Shown piece after piece: positions 57,813 to 64,000 of a stretch of DNA of 64,000 nucleotides; the first letter of the stretch is position 1, and the number at the start of each line of letters is the position of its first letter. A program made the position numbers and the translations under genes. The stretch is taken from NCBI GenBank assembly GCA_015847255.1, contig JADLZK010006499.1, forward strand, positions 26,665-90,664, given 5' to 3'. This stretch comes from Hyparrhenia diplandra. Taxonomy: Eukaryota; Streptophyta; Magnoliopsida; Poales; Poaceae. The notes beneath the pieces were generated by a model. The model was not told the origin of the DNA, did not search any database, and was given only the letters and a program-made list of their open reading frames with translations.

Positions 57813-58846
57813 TGTGGTTAACTAACTTGGTGTGTTGGTTGCTATCATGCTACAGTACTAACTACATTGCACTGTTACGAACTGAACTTGGACATAATAA
57901 ATTTTTGATAAAAATAATTCTTAACCTTGGATTAAGGAGTGCAAGACAATATCGTTGGAAAACTTCGCACAGAAAAATACACCATTTATTAAAAGGCAAG
58001 CAGACTCACCCGATCAGTGTGAAGAGGAACCGTAGAAGGCAAAATTGTATTGGACATTTAAGCACAAATCATCTTATAGGATGGTAGAAATGATTTGGCT
58101 TTTTTTTCTGAACTGAAATTTGTTACCTGTAAATAGTACCCAACAATGATTAGGAAGGTAATAAAGCCCCAAAATGTAAATCTTTCCAAGTCAGGAGTGT
58201 GAAGCAATTGCAGCTGTAAGTGGTGAGGCAATTGGATTATTATCAGAAGAAATGTATAGCTTATATGTTGCCAACTGCAGGCTTAAATTAGTTTGAAAAT
58301 TGCAGTAGTGAAGACGTCATCGAAACAAACAATTAGATATACCTTGGCGACGCAGGCTTCCACCACCGGGGCGTGGTCGTGCGTCTACGCCAGGCCGCGA
58401 TCGCGGGAACAGGTTAGTTGCCGCTCGTACTGTGCGTTGCCGTTGGCAGGCACAGGAAGGGCTGCGGTGCTGCGCCGGCGACCCAGCGACGCGCAGCGCA
58501 CGGAAAACTGCCGCGGCGCGTGTCGCTCGCACTGTGTCGCGTAGTAGCAGGCACAGGCTGTGCCCCGTTGGGTTTGCGACGGCGGCCCAGCGGTGGGCAG
58601 CACGCAGAAGCGGCTGTGCCCGGCGTTGCTGGGGATGGATGCGTAGAACAGGGTGAGGGCTTCGGTGACTTTGGGGGAGCAGGGGAAGAGGGGAGGCGCT
58701 CAGGCGAGGAACGGGTGGGCTGCACAGGGAGCAGGGGCGGGCGAGGCGGCGGCGGTTTCGGCCGGCCGAGAAGCTTCATGAGAGGGCGGCGAGGCGACGT
58801 GGGCGGCTGCGATTTTTTGTGGATCCAGCAGGGTGTAGAAGCGTGG

Positions 58847-58865
58847 CACTGTTCCCAGAACAGTG
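58847..58865. repeat. Short perfect hairpin
   Basis: CACTGTTC-CCA-GAACAGTG has 8-bp arms and a 3-nt loop, near the proposed 5' end of the Helitron. Its role is unknown. Confidence 0.6.
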
Positions 58866-58925
58866 ATTTGTGTCTTGTGACGGAAGTGCCCGGCGTCTGA
58901 ATATTATAAGTATGTATATATTATC

Positions 58926-59810
58926 CAATCCTCATCCTCCCCATTTCCACCAATATCCAATGGATAATTAATTTTTGTACTTGATACTATGCATATCTAA
59001 TGGATAAATAGTTTAAGCCCCTGCCCCTACCCTACCTTCCCATTTTCTAATGGATAATTATTTTTACCCATACCCTCCCATTTTAATATGGGTATGGATT
59101 TGGATATGAATTATGAATATCCACCAACAGCCCTACCAAAATCCCAAATAAATTTCAATTTGGGGCCAAATAACAAAATTCAATTAAAACAGGACCAAGA
59201 AACTAAGGGCAAGTTTGTCCATGACCAAGGAACCAATTTCACCAATTTCCTATGATTTTAGTTTGATCTTTATTTTGTTTCATTAATTTTGTTCTATTGA
59301 TTCATTGTTTGTTTGTTTCATATTTTTTTTCTGTGAGTATTATTTTCTTTCGTATGTCTTTGTTGGTTTTGATTGTAGATGTTTTCAATATTTTATTCTT
59401 TTTTGACGTGTCAATCTATCATTGGATAAAAATCTAAATGATACAGACCACTTTTTCTCATATATGTTTTTTTAGATAATGGATAAATAATCTGGCTTCA
59501 TCTATCGGCCAGATAGAATCAGGCCAATTATTACAAAAGTATCTCGAGATAGATGAAAAAAGATGGCGACTACAACATGTTTCAGATTGGAGCAAAATAA
59601 GTTTTTCTAAACATAATCAATATGTCTTGCGATAACCATCCACTTCAGGCAGATAAAGTTTCAGGAGAATTCACTTTCAGTCATAGGGTTGCAGGATGCA
59701 AAAGCTCAGTATAATTAGCATATGAAATATTTGATTTTTTTTTGGGTAATCTGAAGCAAAGCTCAATATAATCAGTGTGTCAAACATAGAGGAAGTACCT
59801 TTGAAGGGGT
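58926..59810. other. AT-rich spacer
   Basis: Contains direct repeats based on ATCCAATGGATAATTA (58950-59080) and no coding frame of note. Confidence 0.45.
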
Positions 59811-60045
59811 CTTTTTTTTTTTTTTTTTTTTTGAGATTACACATTTCGCCTTGGGGCGTTCAACATGCACGCACACCACCCTTATATATATGAACACATA
59901 ATACATAAACCCTACCCCTATGAGCACCTTGAAGGACTGAGGCGGCAAATCTTGAAGTTTCGAAGTCACCACTGGCACCTCGCTATCGGCGGGGGCCGCC
60001 TACCACTTAATACACAACGCCGGGAAAATCACGAAATAAATCGAG
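59811..60045 (-). mobile_element. Non-LTR retrotransposon 3' tail
   Basis: A T run (about 59811-59832) on the plus strand is the poly(A) tail of a minus-strand copy. The body reads on the minus strand GAGGTGCCAGTGGTGACTTC, AAGGTGCTCATAGGGGTAGG and AATGTGTAATCTC before the A run, a pattern common to grass LINE 3' ends. It is 5' truncated. Confidence 0.5.
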
Positions 60046-61477
60046 GATAAAGTGTCGCATGGCCAGGGATTGTGAAGACACTTGATAGATAGATATATCA
60101 TTGATTAAAGATAAAAATTGGAAGCTGGGGACGTGTGAACAGGCCATGCAGGCCGTGAGCGCGAGCTGGGCTTTGCAGGAGAGGAGGCCAATTAGGCTGG
60201 CGGGGGGAGGAGGGAACGGAAGGCAGTCTGGGCCTTCTTGGAGCTTCCTTCCCTTTTTCCTTTTTCTCCATTTTCCAAGGTGTTTTGGTCCAACGAAGAA
60301 AGGGAGGCCTCCCCTATTTTTGAATTTGATCCAAGGAAAATAAGATCCACACTTTACATGATTTTTGAAATACTCATATTTTTGGTTGCACAAAAACTCG
60401 GGTTGTTACATTGAGCTGCCATGGCGAGAAGCAATGGCACAGGTAACTCGATCTGATGGTGTGAGGAGCCATGAGTAGATCCAGCGAATGCGCAAGGCGG
60501 TGGCGAAGCTGGCTGCATGTTAAATTGAGCTATGGGCGAATGGTGGCTGCTTTGCGTCGGGGATTAGTGGCTCGGCGGCGGCGGCAGAGAGGGGAAGGAC
60601 GACCAGGGTGGTGGTGATGGCTGCATGTCCACGTGGGGTTGAACGGTGCTAGAGGGTGGTGGTCAACAAGTAACTCGGTGACAGTAGAAATTGCTATTGG
60701 AAATCACTATAGCAGTGGCCTGCCTTTTCTTCAAATGCTTTAGGTTGTATTCCAAGAATGAAAGTTGCCCAATTCGACGAGATCTTCAACTTTACTTAAA
60801 GACTGAACCTCTAATTGGGAAATAGATAAAGAGATTTTTGAAATTTGGATATTGGACTCGAAATCTATTTTTAGTTAGCAAAACCGTTAGCTATTTAGGG
60901 TAATTAGTTAGTGATTAAAAAACCATCAAATAAATCACTAATAGCACAGTTGCACATTACAAACTTCATGCCAATCAATGGAACAAAACTTACTCAAAAT
61001 TTATTCATGAAAATGGATTTAATAATTCACCAAAGATTTAACGTATTAAGTTGTTTTCAGAGAACAAAAAGAAATGACGAAGTGTGGCAACTAGCATTAG
61101 TGAATCTTTGGAGCTCAAATTTAAACATGCTTGACTTAGAAACATTCCACAACATTATCTCTATCTCAAAAGCATATTTTGGGCCACAAAATTTTTGAGC
61201 AAAATTTTTAATTGTTCAAGGAAATTTACATTTGTAAATTCACAAAAGTTTCTTAATCACTATCATTGACTTCATTTCATGAAACATATGAAACACCACA
61301 TACAACATTGACATGCTATAAATGAAACATAAAATGCATTGATGCCTTGAGTGCTTTGGTGATAATGCATGATTATGAGTATATTGATTAGGACTTTAAT
61401 TAAGATCTAACACCATGGGTGCTATAGTTACTTCTTTCTTTTAAACAAAATGTATTACCGGTTGCATGGAAAGTCAT
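60046..61477. other. Intergenic region
   Basis: Mixed sequence without a supportable gene. A moderately GC-rich stretch (60420-60700) has only short frames. The remainder is AT-rich. Confidence 0.4.
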
Positions 61478-62049
61478 TGTCAGTTCGGCTTAGATTGGCG
61501 GAATTGACACGTGTTCGTCGACCGTTGGAGCTCACGAGATGGCGTAGGGGCTGCGGCTTCTTCTTGCCGGCCCGTGAAGCGGCGGCCACGAGCAACAAGA
61601 TGGAGAGGAGCCGTTGGAGGAGGGCGGCCGAATTAGCGAGTGGGCGGCGGCCGGGAGGTGGGGCAAGGCTGAGAGCGTGGGTATATTTTATTGCTTGCTT
61701 ATCCCTAGAGATTACATGCCTCTTTAAACATAGCCCGACTAGTGGGACTTGTAATCTAAGCAATCTATAAGGTTTCCTTACTCGTCCAAGGAATACGCAC
61801 AGCAATTCCTATTTATTTATTTCCTAATAAGGGTCTCCCTTATAGGTGAAGAATCTCCTCTTGCACACCAAAATTCCTAAGATAATCCCTAGCTTGAAAG
61901 CGAAGCAAAGCTTCGGAATAAATGCTGGGAGAGGAGGCGGCGGCGAGGCGCACGGCCTCCAGCTGCGTCGCAGCCCCTCACGGGCCGGCGGCCCGTCAGC
62001 GTTGAGCCCAATTAGCCACTCAGGGCTGGCCTAATTACGGATCATGACA
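61478..62049 (-). repeat. 3' LTR of element Y
   Basis: Starts TGTCATGATCC on the minus strand (right end) and finishes CGAACTGACA (left end). It carries the family core (AAGGTTTCCTTA, ACAAGTCCCACTAGTCGGGC on the minus strand). It is the 3' LTR because the conserved RAWAERPF-type segment lies just upstream, as in Z. Confidence 0.75.
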
Positions 62050-64000
62050 TTTCACACGTTCGGCGGGCGGCGCGTCACGTGCCGCCCAGCCACGTAGTGG
62101 CGAAGAACGGAGCCGGTGATCGGGAAGTGATGACCACTCTGGCCGCAGTAGAAGGCAGAGGAGCGACACTTGTCGTTGTATGCGTCGTTCACGTGATTTC
62201 TTGGCGTCGTTAATCGTGCGAAGTCGAGGTGAAAGGTTGCTTAGAAGTAGATCTTGGAGCAGAGGGAAAACTTCCGGTGGGGCTGCATGAAGGGGCGTTC
62301 CGCCCATACACGGCTGCGAGGCTTGAGGTCCCGGACTGAGCTCAAATCATCGGCGAGGTCGGCGGAGGAAGACATGTAGTGGTAGGTCGTCGACCACGTC
62401 ACCTTAGCATGGGCACTGCGAGTAGATGTCTTGGTGCGGCCGTAGCGCCGAGGAGGTGAAAGTCGGAGGCGGCCGTGGGGAGGCCGGTGGGCGTGGCGTG
62501 CGGGTGACGCGCAGCTGGATCTCCTGCGTCCAAGCTGCCACCGGCGGTGGCGTTGTCAATGCGGAAGAAAGGCGTCGCGATTGTTGTCGAAGGAGGAGCC
62601 GGTGGCGCCCTCGATCGATCGTCGCCCGGCGCTGGCGAAGAAAGAAGGGCGCTTGCTGGGAGCACGCTGATCCTCCCCTCGAGGCGGTTGGGGGAGGTGG
62701 GAAGCCATCGCTCACGCCATGCGGCGCGTTCTCCCCAAGCGAGCCTTGGAGAAGCTGCTGAGGCGGCCGGGGGATGGTAGTGGCGGTGGAGTACCTCCCA
62801 CAATGCCATAGTGGAGACTCTACTCTGGCGGCTGTGGCTCCTAGCTTCGATGGCGTTGGAGATGATCCCAAGCTCGCTTGTTGGTGCGTCGTGGCGAGGT
62901 GCAGCTCGGTGATCGTGCTCGTTCGAGCATCGGCCCGTCGATGTAGATCCATTGCCTACCGCAAAGGCGGCTTCTGGCGGCGGCATGCGGTCAACCGGGG
63001 CTTAAGCTGCTGTCATCGATCCAGATCGCCGGGGTCGAAGCGTGGTGGCCGGCCTTCTTGGTATTGTTCTTCGGCGCCCTCGCTTGGTGTCGTCGGCACG
63101 GCTCGTCGTGGTTGTGGCGGCGCAACGTCGATGGCCCTCACTCCATCGAGGCGGGGCTCGGGAACCACTCGAGGTGCCGTCGAGGCGCGTCACGCGGGGG
63201 CCTCCAGAGCAGAGAGGGGGCTGACTGACGGTGGCGTGACCCTCAAAAATCCACATGCGTGTAACGCATAGACTTGAAAGCGTCGATGTAGTACAAAGTC
63301 CCGACTTGCTTGCGTCTGAGGAAGCGCGTCTGCGCCCGTAGTGTCGAAGTAAGCAGTCGAAGTGATGTCGCGTGCGGTGGGTGAACACGTCCCACTCGAT
63401 GAGGACTTCTTCTTGGACAGGTCCATGAACCCGAGGCTGCAGCGGACCAACGGGTGGAGGCGGCGTAACTACGCATGCCGTGAGTCGGGGTCGATGTCCA
63501 AGTTGAGCTCGTACGCTCCGACTTGCGAATCGGAGGTCAGGATTCGTCGAACCGTCATACTCTGGCCGGACTTGCGAGCGCGTGGCGTAGCTTGAGGGGT
63601 GTGATGCCGCGAGGCGGCTTTCCCATGGGCTGGCGCCGCTGAGTACGGCGCGATCGAGGCGCGCAGCCCGAGGTGGCGCACTGTATTGAGAGCGGGCGCG
63701 CGCGCGCGGTGGCGCCATCTGCCGAGGAGAATCCTAGCGCGGTCGCGGTGTCGAGTGGAGAGCGAGCGCATTGGTGCTACGGTGTCATCGAGGATGGCCG
63801 TCGACGTGGGCTAGCCATTAGCGTCAGCTCAAAATCGCCATCATCCTCCTCAATTTGGAGGATAGAAGAGTCGGGAGGCCGTCGGCGTAGTCAGCGGCCG
63901 GGGGAGTGGCGGCCGAGCGCGGCGGCCGACCACGTGCGGCAGCGGCGGCGGCAGCCGGGCTGTCCTCGGCGTGGTGATAAATTAAATGCGTGCGAGGTCC
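62050..64000 (-). mobile_element. Internal region of element Y, cut by window edge
   Basis: Minus-strand fragments: YDGSTNPDL and YELNLDIDPDSRHA (gag, 63.5 kb), FFRIDNATAGGS (about 62.55 kb) and RVWAERPFMQP (about 62.3 kb). The order gag, IDN motif, ERPF motif, LTR is the same as in Z. The 5' LTR lies beyond the window. Many frames are broken and no pol is seen. Confidence 0.65.

Larger units (their letters stand above)
56662..58925 (-). mobile_element. Helitron (3' end clear, 5' end tentative)
   Basis: Read on the minus strand, CCCCATGCG-AA-CACACGGGG forms a hairpin with G-T pairs. It is followed by GCACCTG and CTAG, and then a host T (complement of A at 56661). The 5' end is set near 58925, where the GC-rich part gives way to AT-rich sequence. 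Inside are a tandem duplication, a MITE and a GC-rich block (58350-58870) with open frames on both strands and no recognised protein. Confidence 0.5.

Overview
The window is nuclear DNA from a grass, most probably rice or another Oryza species. The evidence is the set of mobile elements: Stowaway and Tourist MITEs, a SMART-size TRIM, CACTA and Helitron ends, and gypsy-type LTR elements. Split genes with GC-rich first exons and a TATA/pyrimidine-rich promoter fit the same origin. I saw no bacterial, organellar, tRNA, rRNA or CRISPR features.

Only two host genes can be supported. At 1-5.6 kb (+ strand) lies a four-exon PP2C phosphatase with a MAP-kinase docking-like motif, a palindromic W-box pair, a TATA box and an overlapping upstream ORF. 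Between 10.2 and 25.9 kb (- strand) lies one half-size ABCG transporter in eight exons. Its Walker-A exon is 12.4 kb away from the rest. It carries a nonsense codon, a lost splice acceptor and frameshifts, so it looks like a pseudogene.

Nearly everything else is transposable elements, often nested. A CACTA element occupies 6.07-7.58 kb. In the ABCG intron (21.1-25.1 kb) an LTR element sits inside a Tourist element that sits inside a Stowaway element. From 26.2 to 38.9 kb a 0.57-kb tandem duplication is split by an 11.5-kb LTR element, which is itself split by an 8.6-kb Athila-like element. At 40.5-42.8 kb there are two Helitron ends, one of them on an element carrying a SAUR gene fragment. 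At 44-48.3 kb there are LINE debris, a PIF/Harbinger element and a GC-rich non-LTR insertion with a 13-bp target duplication. From 48.6 to 56.3 kb a minus-strand LTR element contains a 4.6-kb insertion. A Helitron with a tandem duplication and a MITE follows at 56.7-58.9 kb, and another minus-strand LTR element runs off the right edge at 61.5-64 kb.

Four LTR elements (called here W, Z, X and Y, in window order) belong to one family. They encode gag (W also encodes a protease), have no recognisable reverse transcriptase or integrase, and share an unidentified conserved coding region where pol would be. Many reading frames are broken by 1-2 base indels in G/C runs. Because the two LTRs of the Athila-like element differ from each other mainly by such indels, part of this damage may be sequencing error.
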